38,625 nt of DNA from Malonomonas sp036526255. Its GTDB lineage: Bacteria > Desulfobacterota > Desulfuromonadia > Desulfuromonadales > Geopsychrobacteraceae. Positions 6,653 through 15,900 of the stretch are shown here, in pieces; positions within the stretch are counted from its first letter, which is position 1; the number at the start of each line of letters is the position of its first letter. The notes beneath the pieces were generated by a model, which was not told the DNA's origin, made no database searches, and saw nothing but the letters and a program-made list of their open reading frames with translations. The position numbers and the translations under genes are program-made. The stretch covers positions 1-38,625 of the forward strand of contig DATCYW010000097.1 of the NCBI GenBank assembly GCA_036526255.1, given 5' to 3'.

Positions 6653-8662
6653 ATGGCGACTTACAAGACACCCGATGTTTACGTAGAAGAAATTTCCCTG
6701 TTTCCGCCGTCGGTTGCGGAGGTCGAAACCGCCGTGCCGGCGTTCATCGGTTATACCGAACGGGCGGACAAGAACGGCGAGAGCCTGCACATGAAGCCGA
6801 CGCCGGTGCGGTCGATGATCGAGTTCCTGCGCTATTTCGGTGGCGGGCCGCCGATCACTCCGACGGTCAAGCTGAAGGACGACAACTCGGTCGCTGAGGT
6901 CGAGCTGGGGGGGAACAGTTTCTTTCTGTACGACAGCATGCGCATCTATTTCGACAACGGCGGCGGCAAGTGCTACCTGGTGTCGGTTGGCGATTACAGC
7001 GCACCGCCGTCGATCGGTAACGATACCAGCGGCATTCTCGGTGGCCTGAAGCTGCTCGAAAAAGAGGATGAGCCGACCATGCTGCTTTGCCCCGACGCGA
7101 CCCTGCTCGGCTCGACCAATCTCTACCAGTTCCAGCAGCAGGCGCTGGCCCAGTGCGGCAAGCTGATGGACCGGGTGACCATTTGTGACCTGAAAGACAC
7201 CGGCGATATCGACGCCGACAAGGCGGCCTTCCGCAACAATATCGGCATCAAGAACCTCAAGTACGGCGCGTCCTACATGCCCTGGCTGAAGACCTCGTAC
7301 ACCAAGCAGATCAAGTCGCGCAACGTCACTCTGCAGCGTGCTTCAACCGGCGGCGCCCTGAAGCTGGAGAACCTGACCAAGGACGCCGCGCTGAAGAGCT
7401 TTATCACCGGCGAACTGAACGCGGCGATTCTGGCGGCCACCAGCCTGCAGACCAACCTGATCGACGCTTTCACCACCGGCGACAATAAAACCCTCAAAGA
7501 ACAGTTCGGCCAGCTCGATGACAGCTTCAAGGCGGCGCAACCTTACGCAACCGTCGATGCGTTTCAGATCCCGGTCCGTGGCATGTACAGCCTGGTGCTG
7601 GATGTGCTGCATGCCATGCTGACCAGCTATCGCACCAGCCTGGTTGAAACCGAGGATTTCAAGCTGCGGACCGACCTCGACACCATCGTCAAGAACAACC
7701 AGCTGCAGAAAGATCTGCAGCTGCTGCTCGAACACCACAATTCGACGGTCGGCTTCACCGCCGGCAAGATTTTTGTCACCAGCGGCGCACCCGGAACCCG
7801 CCTGACCGAAACCATCGCCGCGCTGAACAGCATCACCGGCAGCGCCCTGACCGACGCGCTGACCGACCCGGATGTCAACGACCGCTATGACGACGCGGCC
7901 AATGCCAACGCCAAGGCGAATATCGCCCTTGAAGCGGCGATTATGGCCTTTGGCGGTCTGAGCGCCGCACTCGCCGAACTGGCCGCTTCGGCGGCCGACT
8001 ATGAATCAACCTTCGACGGCCTGCTGGTCGAGCGTTTCGCGACCTACAAGAATATCGTCAACGGCATCAACGACAAACTCAGCACCCTGCCGCCGAGCGG
8101 TGCGGTTGCTGGGGCCTACGCCTTTACCGACCGCACCCGCGGCGTCTGGAAGGCGCCGGCCAACATCAGCTTAAGTTCGGTCAACGGTCCCACGGTGAAG
8201 ATCGACGCCAAGGAGCAGGAAGACCTGAACGTCGATGTCAACGCCGGCAAGTCGATCAACGCCATCCGCCCCTTCAGCGGTAAAGGCACCCTGATCTGGG
8301 GTGCCCGCACCCTGGCCGGCAATGACAACGAATGGCGCTACATCTCAGTGCGGCGCTTCTTCAACATGGTCGAAGAGTCAGTGAAAAAATCGACCTATTG
8401 GGCGGTCTTTGAGCCGAACGACGCCAACACCTGGATCAAACTGAAGGCGATGATCGAGAATTACCTGGTGCAGAAATGGCGCGACGGCGCCCTGCAGGGG
8501 GTGAAGCCGGAACACGCTTTCTTCGTCCGGGTCGGGTTGGGAGAAACCATGACCGCGCAAGATATTCTGGAAGGGCGGATGAATGTCGAGATCGGCATGG
8601 CGGTGGTCCGGCCGGCCGAGTTTATCATCCTGAAGTTCTCCCACAAGATGATGGAATCCTGA
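6653..8662 (+). CDS. eCIS contractile sheath protein with large internal insertion
   Basis: A 669-residue phage-tail-sheath family protein (Afp2/3/4 type) forming the outer tube that contracts on firing. N-terminal family features are TPDVYVEEIS (residues 5-14) and AVPAFIGYTE. C-terminal features are GVWKAPAN (497-504), the GAR-TLAGND-EWRYISVRRF segment, WAVFEPND, and QKWRDGALQG near residue 600. Usual sheaths of this kind are about 350-500 residues. Here about 260 residues separate YMPWLKTSY (near 209-217) from PPSGAVAG (near 482-489), which are close together in ordinary sheaths. The insert looks helical and Ala-rich in its second half. RBS GAGGGAC (6641-6647) supports ATG 6653. Only one sheath gene is present, unlike the two to three in Afp/PVC. 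Confidence 0.95.
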   Translation: MATYKTPDVYVEEISLFPPSVAEVETAVPAFIGYTERADKNGESLHMKPTPVRSMIEFLRYFGGGPPITPTVKLKDDNSVAEVELGGNSFFLYDSMRIYFDNGGGKCYLVSVGDYSAPPSIGNDTSGILGGLKLLEKEDEPTMLLCPDATLLGSTNLYQFQQQALAQCGKLMDRVTICDLKDTGDIDADKAAFRNNIGIKNLKYGASYMPWLKTSYTKQIKSRNVTLQRASTGGALKLENLTKDAALKSFITGELNAAILAATSLQTNLIDAFTTGDNKTLKEQFGQLDDSFKAAQPYATVDAFQIPVRGMYSLVLDVLHAMLTSYRTSLVETEDFKLRTDLDTIVKNNQLQKDLQLLLEHHNSTVGFTAGKIFVTSGAPGTRLTETIAALNSITGSALTDALTDPDVNDRYDDAANANAKANIALEAAIMAFGGLSAALAELAASAADYESTFDGLLVERFATYKNIVNGINDKLSTLPPSGAVAGAYAFTDRTRGVWKAPANISLSSVNGPTVKIDAKEQEDLNVDVNAGKSINAIRPFSGKGTLIWGARTLAGNDNEWRYISVRRFFNMVEESVKKSTYWAVFEPNDANTWIKLKAMIENYLVQKWRDGALQGVKPEHAFFVRVGLGETMTAQDILEGRMNVEIGMAVVRPAEFIILKFSHKMMES

Positions 8663-8715
8663 TGCAGGTGGATTGAAAACGTTGATTTTAAACGAACATA
8701 TAAGGAGACAGATCG

Positions 8716-9147
8716 ATGGCTGACTATCCTTTGCCGGTTTTTCATTTTCAGGTTCAGTGGGGCGGCACCAAACTTGGCTTTGCCGAGGTGTCCGGGCTGA
8801 ACATCGAAACCCAGGTGATCGAATACCGCGACGGCTTGAGTCCGGTCTATTCGGCGAGCAAGATGCCGGGGATTCCCAAGTACGGCAACATCACCCTGAA
8901 ACGGGGGATCCTGCCGAACGACAACGAATTCTACGCCTGGCTCAACACCACCAGTCTGAACAAGGTGGAGCGGCGCGACCTGACCATCAGCCTGCTCAAC
9001 GAGAATCACGAGCCGGTCATCACCTGGAAAGCGGTCAACGCCTTCCCGGTCAAGATTGAAGGGCCGGGGCTCAAGGCGACCGGCAACGAGGTGGCGATCG
9101 AGTCGATCGAAATTGCCCACGAAGGGCTGAGCATCGAAAACGGCTAA
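8716..9147 (+). CDS. eCIS inner tube protein 1 (gp19/Afp1-like)
   Basis: A 143-residue member of the T4 gp19-like tail tube family that stacks as hexamers inside the sheath and encloses the payload. Hallmarks are an N-terminal hydrophobic start (PVFHFQVQWGG), FAEVSGLNIETQVIEYRDG, the PGIPKYGNITLKRG strand and the C-terminal IESIEIAHEGL. Shine-Dalgarno AAGGAG (8701-8706) precedes ATG 8716. The near-standard length and position directly after the sheath mark it as the main tube subunit (Afp1 equivalent), with the divergent paralogue immediately downstream. Confidence 0.95.
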   Translation: MADYPLPVFHFQVQWGGTKLGFAEVSGLNIETQVIEYRDGLSPVYSASKMPGIPKYGNITLKRGILPNDNEFYAWLNTTSLNKVERRDLTISLLNENHEPVITWKAVNAFPVKIEGPGLKATGNEVAIESIEIAHEGLSIENG

Positions 9148-9150
9148 CTT

Positions 9151-9600
9151 ATGAGCGTCTACAGGCCACCGGTCGGCTTCCACTTTCGCGTTGAGTTCAG
9201 CCTCAGTGGCATGACCGACCGGGACACTCGTTTTCAGGAGGTCGCCGGACTGTCGGCCGAACTGGGCAGCGAAGAGCTGCAGGAGGGGGGCGAAAATCGC
9301 TTCGTGCATCGCCTGCCGACCCTGCCGAAGTACGGCAACCTGACCCTCAAGCGCGGCCTGCTGACCGATTCCGGGCTGGTGCAGTGGTGCCGAGACGCCA
9401 TCGAAAACTTCAGCTTTGCGCCGACCACGGTCAACGTCACGCTGCTCAATGAAAAACATGATCCGCTCGGCCCGACCTATAGTTTTGTCCGGGCCTATCC
9501 GGTCAAGTGGTCGCTGTCCGATTTCAAGGCGCAGGAGAACAGTCTGGTGGTCGAGACGCTGGAGCTGTCGTACCAGTACTTTACCCGGATCGCCAACTAA
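9151..9600 (+). CDS. eCIS inner tube protein 2 / tube initiator (Afp5-like)
   Basis: A 149-residue gp19-family paralogue of the preceding gene, sharing the FHFRVEF start, the FQEVAGLSAELGSEE segment, LPKYGNLTLKRG and the C-terminal VETLELSYQYF. It begins three bases after the first tube gene. In Afp and AlgoCIS a second tube protein forms the ring or rings joining the tube to the spike hub, so this copy probably seeds tube assembly on the baseplate. The paralogy is directly visible; the assignment as initiator is inferred from the shared gene order. Confidence 0.92.
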   Translation: MSVYRPPVGFHFRVEFSLSGMTDRDTRFQEVAGLSAELGSEELQEGGENRFVHRLPTLPKYGNLTLKRGLLTDSGLVQWCRDAIENFSFAPTTVNVTLLNEKHDPLGPTYSFVRAYPVKWSLSDFKAQENSLVVETLELSYQYFTRIAN

Positions 9601-9612
9601 CAGGAGGTCGCT

Positions 9613-9768
9613 ATGCCGGTCCAGATCAACGAAATAGTCATCCGCGCCGTCGTTGAAGCAGACAGCACGCAGCAGCCGGAGGCCGATCCGCAACAGCAGC
9701 GTGAAGAGATCGTCAACGAATGTGTCGAGCAGGTTCTGGAAATCCTCAGGAACCGGCAGGAAAGGTAG
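9613..9768 (+). CDS. DUF5908-like 51-residue micro-protein
   Basis: A short gene starting at ATG 9613 behind a near-perfect ribosome site CAGGAGG (9601-9607) and ending in TAG 9766-9768, six bases before the hub gene. The start MPVQINEIVIRAVVE matches the small DUF5908 family found in eCIS loci of Bacteroidota. The rest is hydrophilic and helical (QQQREEIVNECVEQVLEILRN in part). It is easily missed because of its length. Its role is unknown; it lies between tube and hub genes, so an assembly factor or baseplate glue peptide is plausible. Confidence 0.82.
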   Translation: MPVQINEIVIRAVVEADSTQQPEADPQQQREEIVNECVEQVLEILRNRQER

Positions 9769-9774
9769 ACCGCC

Positions 9775-10467
9775 GTGGCCGCACCGAATAAAGGCGAGTT
9801 GGAAAAATTACTGATCAAGGCGTACACCGAGGCCGATTACAGCGGCGAGCCGGTGGCCGAGTTCAGGGTCGATTTCAATCCGCAGGAGTATGGTCAGGTC
9901 TACGATGTCGAGTACCAGCGCCAGCAGGGGGAGGGGACAACCGGCAGCCCGGTGGTGTTCCGCAAGGTCAAACCGCAGGAATACAAGTTTAAGCTGATGT
10001 TCGACGGCACCGGCACCAGCGGCGACAAGGTCGAGGTTTACGACCGGATTCAGGAGTTCTTCCGCGTCACCGGCTACGACGGTGAAATCCACCGGCCGCG
10101 TTACCTGAAGCTGCTCTGGGGCAAGCTGGAATCGAAGTCGGTGCTGCTCAAGGCCGATATCACCTACAAGCTGTTCTACAGCGACGGCCGGCCGTTGCGG
10201 GCGGTGATGGACGCCACCTTCAGCGAAAATGTCGACGACAATACCCGCGCAGCTGAGGCCAACGACCAGTCCCCCGACCTGATGCGCCGGGTGACGGTCA
10301 AGGCCGGGGACAGTCTGCCGCTGCTCTGCTTCCGCGCCTACGGCGAACAGGGCTATTACCTGCAGGTGGCCGAAGTCAACCAGCTGGATGATTTCCGCAA
10401 CCTGCAGGTCGGTCAACAACTGGTTTTTCCACCGCTGGAAAAGGGGACCACGACAACCAATGCCTGA
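9775..10467 (+). CDS. eCIS LysM-containing hub/tube connector (Afp7-like)
   Basis: A 230-residue protein with a beta-rich N-terminal domain of the gp53/Afp7 connector type (EFRVDFNPQEYG, VVFRKVKPQEYKFKLMFDGTG, YLKLLWGKLESKSVLLKADI) and a C-terminal LysM-like domain at about residues 170-222 (VTVKAGDSLPLLCFRAYG...LQVGQQLVFPPL). In contractile systems this protein links the tube to the VgrG-like spike; here the LysM is probably a structural domain and not for binding cell wall. GTG 9775 is used as start six bases after the micro-protein. Its stop overlaps the spike gene start (10460), so the two are coupled. Confidence 0.88.
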   Translation: MAAPNKGELEKLLIKAYTEADYSGEPVAEFRVDFNPQEYGQVYDVEYQRQQGEGTTGSPVVFRKVKPQEYKFKLMFDGTGTSGDKVEVYDRIQEFFRVTGYDGEIHRPRYLKLLWGKLESKSVLLKADITYKLFYSDGRPLRAVMDATFSENVDDNTRAAEANDQSPDLMRRVTVKAGDSLPLLCFRAYGEQGYYLQVAEVNQLDDFRNLQVGQQLVFPPLEKGTTTTNA

Positions 10468-12205
10468 AGAGCGCGTCATACGAACCCGGGCGCCGATCGA
10501 TCGGCCGACCTTCAGCATCCTGATTGAGGGGGAAGCGATTCCGCCCGAATACCAGGTCGCGGCGCTGACCGTGGTCAAACGGGTCAACCAGATCGCCACG
10601 GCCAAGCTGCTGCTGCTCGACGGCGATCCGGCCAGCGGCGATTTTCCCATCAGCAACAGCGCACACTTTGTGCCGGGGCAGAAGATAGAGATTGCCGGCG
10701 GTTACCATTCAAATGAAGAGACCCTGTTCACCGGCATCATCACCGGTCAGGGTATCAAGACCCGGCAGAACCGCCCCTCGTACCTGAGCGTCGATTGCCG
10801 GCATGCCGCTTTCCGCATGAGCCTGTATCGCCGCAGTGGCTATTTTGCCGAGCTGAAGGACAGCGATGTTTTCAGTCAGCTGGCGGATAAATATTCCCTC
10901 GCTAACGAGATTAAGGAGACCAGTGTCGAGCACGAAGAGCTGGTGCAGTTCGACTGCAGTGACTGGGATTTTCTGCTGACCCGCGCCGAGGCCAACGGCC
11001 TGCAGGTGCTGACCAATACTGAACAGCTGCAGGTGGTGGCGCCCGATTTCAGCGCCGAGCCGGCGCTGACACTCACCTACGGCGCGACCTTGCTTGAATT
11101 TTCCGCCGAGATCGACGCCCGCGATCAGCTGGCCGGGGTCAGCAGCGAGGGCTGGGATTTCGCCGGGCAGGAACTGCTCAGTGGTGATGGCGCAGCGGAT
11201 GCTGTGGCCGCCCCCGGTAATCTCGGTTTTGACCAGCTGGCCGAGGTCGCCGGACAGGCCGATCCGGTGCAGAAACATGGCGGCCAGCTGACCGAGCCTG
11301 AGCTGAAAGCCTGGTCCGACGCGCGGCTGTTAAAGGCGCGGCTGGCCAAGGTGCAGGGGCGCGCCAGGTGTACCGGCGTGAACCTGCAGCCGGGTGCGCT
11401 GGTCGAACTGCAGGGGGTCGGCGAGCGTTTCAACGGCACCGCCTTTGTCTCCGGGGTGCGGCATGAGTTCAGCCGCGGTCCCTGGACCACCGATATCCAG
11501 ATCGGCCTTGCGCCGGACTGGTTCGCCAGCAGCTATGCGGTCAACAGCCCGCCGGCGGCCGGCCTGCTGCCGGCGGTCTCAGGCCTGCAGCTCGGCGTTG
11601 CTACGGCGATCGGCGAAGATCCGGCCGGAGAAGACCGGATCAGGGTGCGGACGCCGCTGATTTCTGCCGATGACGACGGCATCTGGGCACGGGTCGCCTG
11701 CCTGGACGCCGGCGAGAACCGCGGCAGCTTCTGGCGGCCGGAGATCGGCGATGAGGTGGTGCTCGGCTTTCTCAACAGCGATCCGCGCGACGCGATCATC
11801 CTCGGCATGCTCAACAGCAGCGCCAAACCGGCACCGCTGCCCGGTAGTGACGACAACCACGAAAAGGGGCTGGTCACCCGCAGCGGCATGAAGATGATCT
11901 GGAATGACGACAAGATCAGTCTGACCATCGAAACCCCGGCCGGCAAGAAGCTGGTTATCGATGAAGATGCCGGCAGCATTCTGCTCGAAGATGAACACGG
12001 CAACAGCCTGACCTTCGACAGCAGCGGAATTGTCTATGAAAGTCAGGGAGATATCAGCCTCAAAGCCAGCGGCGATATCAAGCTCGAAGGGACCAATGTC
12101 GAAATCAAGGCCAGCGCCAACTTCAAGGCGGAAGGCAGCGCCGCGGCCGAACTGAAAGCCAGCGGCACCGCCAAGATTCAAGGCGCGCTGGTGCAGATCA
12201 ACTGA
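10460..12205 (+). CDS. eCIS VgrG-like central spike (Afp8-like)
   Basis: A 581-residue spike protein. The N-terminal region is a phage late-control-D/gp27-like hub (residues about 10-330), followed by a gp5-type OB domain (about 370-470, LQLGVATAIGEDP, IRVRTPLIS, WRPEIGDEVVLGFLNSDPRD) and a C-terminal repetitive beta-helix (DISLKASGDIKLEG, VEIKASANFKAEG) that forms the needle. It trimerises and pierces the target. ATG 10460 overlaps the stop of the connector gene; a longer in-frame extension upstream lies inside that gene and is not used. The PAAR protein encoded next should cap its tip. No catalytic lysozyme domain is inserted, so puncture is mechanical. Confidence 0.95.
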   Translation: MPEERVIRTRAPIDRPTFSILIEGEAIPPEYQVAALTVVKRVNQIATAKLLLLDGDPASGDFPISNSAHFVPGQKIEIAGGYHSNEETLFTGIITGQGIKTRQNRPSYLSVDCRHAAFRMSLYRRSGYFAELKDSDVFSQLADKYSLANEIKETSVEHEELVQFDCSDWDFLLTRAEANGLQVLTNTEQLQVVAPDFSAEPALTLTYGATLLEFSAEIDARDQLAGVSSEGWDFAGQELLSGDGAADAVAAPGNLGFDQLAEVAGQADPVQKHGGQLTEPELKAWSDARLLKARLAKVQGRARCTGVNLQPGALVELQGVGERFNGTAFVSGVRHEFSRGPWTTDIQIGLAPDWFASSYAVNSPPAAGLLPAVSGLQLGVATAIGEDPAGEDRIRVRTPLISADDDGIWARVACLDAGENRGSFWRPEIGDEVVLGFLNSDPRDAIILGMLNSSAKPAPLPGSDDNHEKGLVTRSGMKMIWNDDKISLTIETPAGKKLVIDEDAGSILLEDEHGNSLTFDSSGIVYESQGDISLKASGDIKLEGTNVEIKASANFKAEGSAAAELKASGTAKIQGALVQIN

Positions 12206-12222
12206 CCGAAAGGAACGTGACT

Positions 12223-12495
12223 ATGCCCGCAGCAGCACGGGTGACAGATCTTTCAACCCACGGTGGCCTGATCATCGGTCCCGGCGTGCCGACGGTGCTG
12301 ATCGGCGGGCTGCCGGCAGCGGTAATGGGCGATAACCATGTCTGCCCGATTCCGCCGCCGCATCCGACCGTCAGCCCGTTCCCGGTCGGCAGCGCCACGG
12401 TGCAGATCGGTGGCAAGATGCCGCTGCGGGTCGGCGACAGCTGTGTCTGTGGGGCCAGCGCGGCGGTCGGCTGCCCGACAGTGATCATTGGTTAG
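12223..12495 (+). CDS. PAAR-repeat spike tip protein
   Basis: A 90-residue PAAR protein that sharpens the spike tip, probably with a zinc held by His/Cys ligands. The pattern AARVTDLSTHGGLI, GVPTVLIGGLPAAVMGDNHVCP, HPTVSPFPVGSATVQIGGK, PLRVGDSCVCG is characteristic. ATG 12223 is preferred over GTG 12217 because AAAGGAA (12209-12215) sits at a good distance from it. It follows the VgrG-like gene by 17 bases, the typical order. The cargo protein at the operon end carries a second PAAR-like (DUF4150) segment, see there. Confidence 0.95.
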   Translation: MPAAARVTDLSTHGGLIIGPGVPTVLIGGLPAAVMGDNHVCPIPPPHPTVSPFPVGSATVQIGGKMPLRVGDSCVCGASAAVGCPTVIIG

Positions 12496-12505
12496 AGGGA
12501 GTTTT

Positions 12506-12925
12506 ATGGCAAAGCTCAGCGATACCGAGAACCCTTTTTTAGGCACCGGCTGGAGTTTTCCGCCGCGCTTTTCAAAGATCAAAAGAGGCGTCGAGCTGGT
12601 TTCCGGTGAAGCGGACATTCAGGAGAGTCTGCGGATTCTGCTATCGACCCGCGTGACCGAGCGCTTTCTGCAGCCGAAGTATGGCTGCAACCTCGATGAG
12701 CTGCTGTTCGAGCCGCTCAACACCACGCTGAAAACCTACATCCGCGGGCTGGTCAAACAGGCGATCCTGCGCTACGAGCCGCGCATCGAATTCGAAGATG
12801 TGCAGATTGAAACCCTCGACGAACCGGCCGGTAAGATCGAACTGGTGGTGCATTACCGGGTGCGGGCGACCAACTCGCGTTACAACCTGGTGTTTCCCTT
12901 CTATCGCGGTGAGGTGAGCGGATGA
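12506..12925 (+). CDS. gp25-like baseplate wedge protein (Afp9-like)
   Basis: A 139-residue gp25/IraD-family baseplate protein, which anchors the first sheath ring to the baseplate and triggers contraction. Hallmarks are GWSFPPRFSK, IQESLRILLSTRVTERFLQPKYGCNL with its basic stretch, an EPRIEFEDVQIE segment and a strand VVHYRV. ATG 12506 follows AGAGGGA (12494-12500); the upstream in-frame ATG 12488 lies within the PAAR gene end. It is coupled to the large baseplate gene through an ATGA overlap at 12922. Confidence 0.94.
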   Translation: MAKLSDTENPFLGTGWSFPPRFSKIKRGVELVSGEADIQESLRILLSTRVTERFLQPKYGCNLDELLFEPLNTTLKTYIRGLVKQAILRYEPRIEFEDVQIETLDEPAGKIELVVHYRVRATNSRYNLVFPFYRGEVSG

Positions 12926-15900
12926 GCGGCGCTGAGCAACAGAAATGTCTCGGCAACCTGCTGCGCGCCGGGCAGAGTCAACGTCAACGGTTGCTGCCGG
13001 CGCTCGACCCGGCCAGCGCCCCGGTGGACGAGCGCGACCTGCAGCAGTGGCTCGATTTCGCGACGCAATACGCGCAGCAGCTTAACTTCTTCAATCCACA
13101 GAGCAATCAGGTCGATGGCAACTGGAGCAGCTTTTTTTCCGGATTGCCGGCCGACGTTGCCCGGCAGCTGGCGTTTGATATCGATCTGGATGCCGTCGAG
13201 CAGAGCTTCGCCGCGCGTGGCGATCTGCCGCCGCACCTCGGCCTGCTGATCAGCTTTCTGCGTCTGACCCGTCACGCGCGCAACGAACTGAACGGCATCA
13301 CCGGGCGGCATCTGGAGCATTTCTATCGCGACGTTCTGCGGCTGCAATCGCGCCCCTTCCAGCCTGACCGGGTGCACCTGCTGTTTGCGCTGAAAAAGCA
13401 GGTCAAGGAGCAGCTGCTGACAAAGGGGAGCAAAGTCTCCGCCGGCAAAGACGCGACGAAAAAAGAGCTGATCTTTACGCTGGCCAACGACCTGGGGGTG
13501 TTCCCGGTCAGCATCGATTCTTTACGTTCAGTGTTTGTCGATGCGGCCAATCAGTGTCGCGTCCATCTGGCGCCGATCAGCAATTCGGCCGACGGACTCG
13601 GCGCGGAACTGGATAAAGCCGCCCCCCACTGGTCGGCGTTTGGCAGTGCAGCGCTGCCGCAGGCGCAGATCGGTTTTGCTTTTGCCGCGCCGGTGCTGGC
13701 GATGCAGGAAGGCAGTCGGACGGTGCGCGTCGAAATGGCGCTGAGCGGGCTGCCGGACGGGCTGGATCTGGCAACTGGTCAGGTCAGCTTTCAGGCCTAT
13801 CTCTCCGGTGCCAAGGGGTGGCTCGGGCCGAAGTCGGTGGCGCTGTTGCCGGTTGCGGGGCAAGCGGGACGCTATCAGGTTGAATTCAGTTTAAGCGCCG
13901 CAGAGGATGCGGTGACGGGCTACCAGCGCGATCTGCACGGACACAGCTTCGACAGCGATGCGCCGGTGCTGCAGCTGCTGCTTGATCAGCAACAGGATGA
14001 TGTCGGCTACGCGGCGCTGCAGCAGGTAAAGATCGGTGAAGTGGAAATTCAGGTCACGGTCGAAGGGGTTTCGACCCTGCAGCTGGAAAACGATTTCGGC
14101 AGCCTTGATCCGGCCAAGCCCTTCATGCCCTTCGGGCCGCAGGCCAAGCAGGGCGCGACCTTCTATATCGGTCACGCCGAAGCCTTTCACAAGCGGCTGG
14201 AGAGTTTCAGTCTCAAGCTGCAGTGGCTGAACGCGCCGGCCAACTTTGCCAGCCATTATGCCGACAGCGGCTACCGGGTTTCCAGTAACGCGGCCTTCAC
14301 CGTCAAGTTGACCGGCCGGATTGACGGGGAGCAGACCGAGGCGACGGTCAAGCTGTTTGATGACGCCAACGCCACCAGCCCGCACAGGATCAGCGTACCG
14401 GATGATGGCGGCTCGCTGTCGCGCGCGCAGCTGAAAGTGCTGCCGCTTCAGCAGGCCAAACGGCTGAGTCTGCAAAAGAACCGCTGGGCCTCCAGGCGGA
14501 TGCAGCGGGCGCAGCTGGTCAGCCCGATCCACTGGTACTATCCGCTGTTATTGGGGCGGACGGTCACCGCACCCCGCTTGCGCGACGGTTACCTGTCGCT
14601 GCGGCTGAACCAGGGGTTTTTGCATCAGGAATATATGGAGCTTTACACCAAGCGGGTCGTGGCCGCCGCCCGTACCGCCGCCGAACCGGTGCTGCCGAAA
14701 GCCCCTTACACCCCGCTGCTCGAATCTCTGACCCTCAGTTATACGGCAACCAGCGGTAAGATCGATCTGGCCGCACAGAGCTCCGCTGAACTGCTGCGCG
14801 GTGAGTTGAACTTTTTTCAGATCGCCGCCTTCGGTCAGCGCCGCGACCACAGCCATCTGCGCCGTCAGCTAGCGTTTCTGCCGGCAAAGACCGTCAGCCT
14901 GCTGCCGGAATATCCGTACGAAGGGGAGTTCTACCTCGGCTTCTCCGGCATCGAACCAGGCCGCAACCTGTCGTTGCTGTTCCAGGTGGCCGACGGCAGC
15001 GGCGATCCGGCGTTGTCGCGGCCGCAGCTCGACTGGAGTATTCTCAGCGATAACCACTGGCGCCCGTTAAGCGCCGACGAGCTGCTCAGCGATGGCAGCA
15101 ACGGCCTGCTGACCAGCGGCGTGATCAGGTTCAAGCTGCCGGACGAGGCGACCAGCAACAACACGCTGCTGCCGGCCGGACATTACTGGCTGCGAGGGGC
15201 GGTCGCGCAGAATAGTCGGGCGCTCTGCCGGCTGGTCGCTGTGCAGCCGAACGCCGTGCTGGCAGTGTTTCAGGATAACGGCAACGACCCCGAACGGTTG
15301 CGTCAGCCGCTGCCGGCGAAAAGCATCAGCAAGCTGGTCAACTCACTGGCGACAATCAAGTCGGTCGCGCAGCCCTACGCCTCTTTCGGCGGTCGGATGG
15401 CCGAGGACGACAGCGCCTTCCGGGTGCGGGTCAGCGAACGGCTGCGTCACAAGGGGCGCGCCGTCAGCGCCTGGGACGTCGAACGGCTGGTGTTGGAGCA
15501 GTTCCCCGAAATCTATCTGGCCAAGTGCCTGACCCACACTGCGCCCGATTCCTGTCAGGCGCCGGGACATCTGACCCTGGTGGTGGTTCCCGACCTGCAG
15601 AACCGCAACGCCGTCGACCCGCTGCGCCCACGGGCCGACCTTGACACCCTCGACCGGATTCAGCGCTATCTGCAGCAGCTGTGCGGGCCGACCGTCAGCG
15701 CGCATACCGCGAACCCGAACTATCAAACGATCCGGGTCGCCTTCAAGGTGCGCTTCCGGCAACAGCTCGATTTCGGTTTTTACCGCAAGCTGCTCAACGA
15801 CGCGATTATCCGCTATCTGTCCCCCTGGGCGTTCGATGGCGGGCGCGAAATCAGCTTTGGCGGCAAGCTGCATAAAACCGTGATCCTGCAGCAGATCGAG

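Noticed and set aside
8461..9693. 410-codon minus-strand open frame across sheath end and tube genes
   Set aside because: It crosses three well supported plus-strand genes and their ribosome sites and has no family features.
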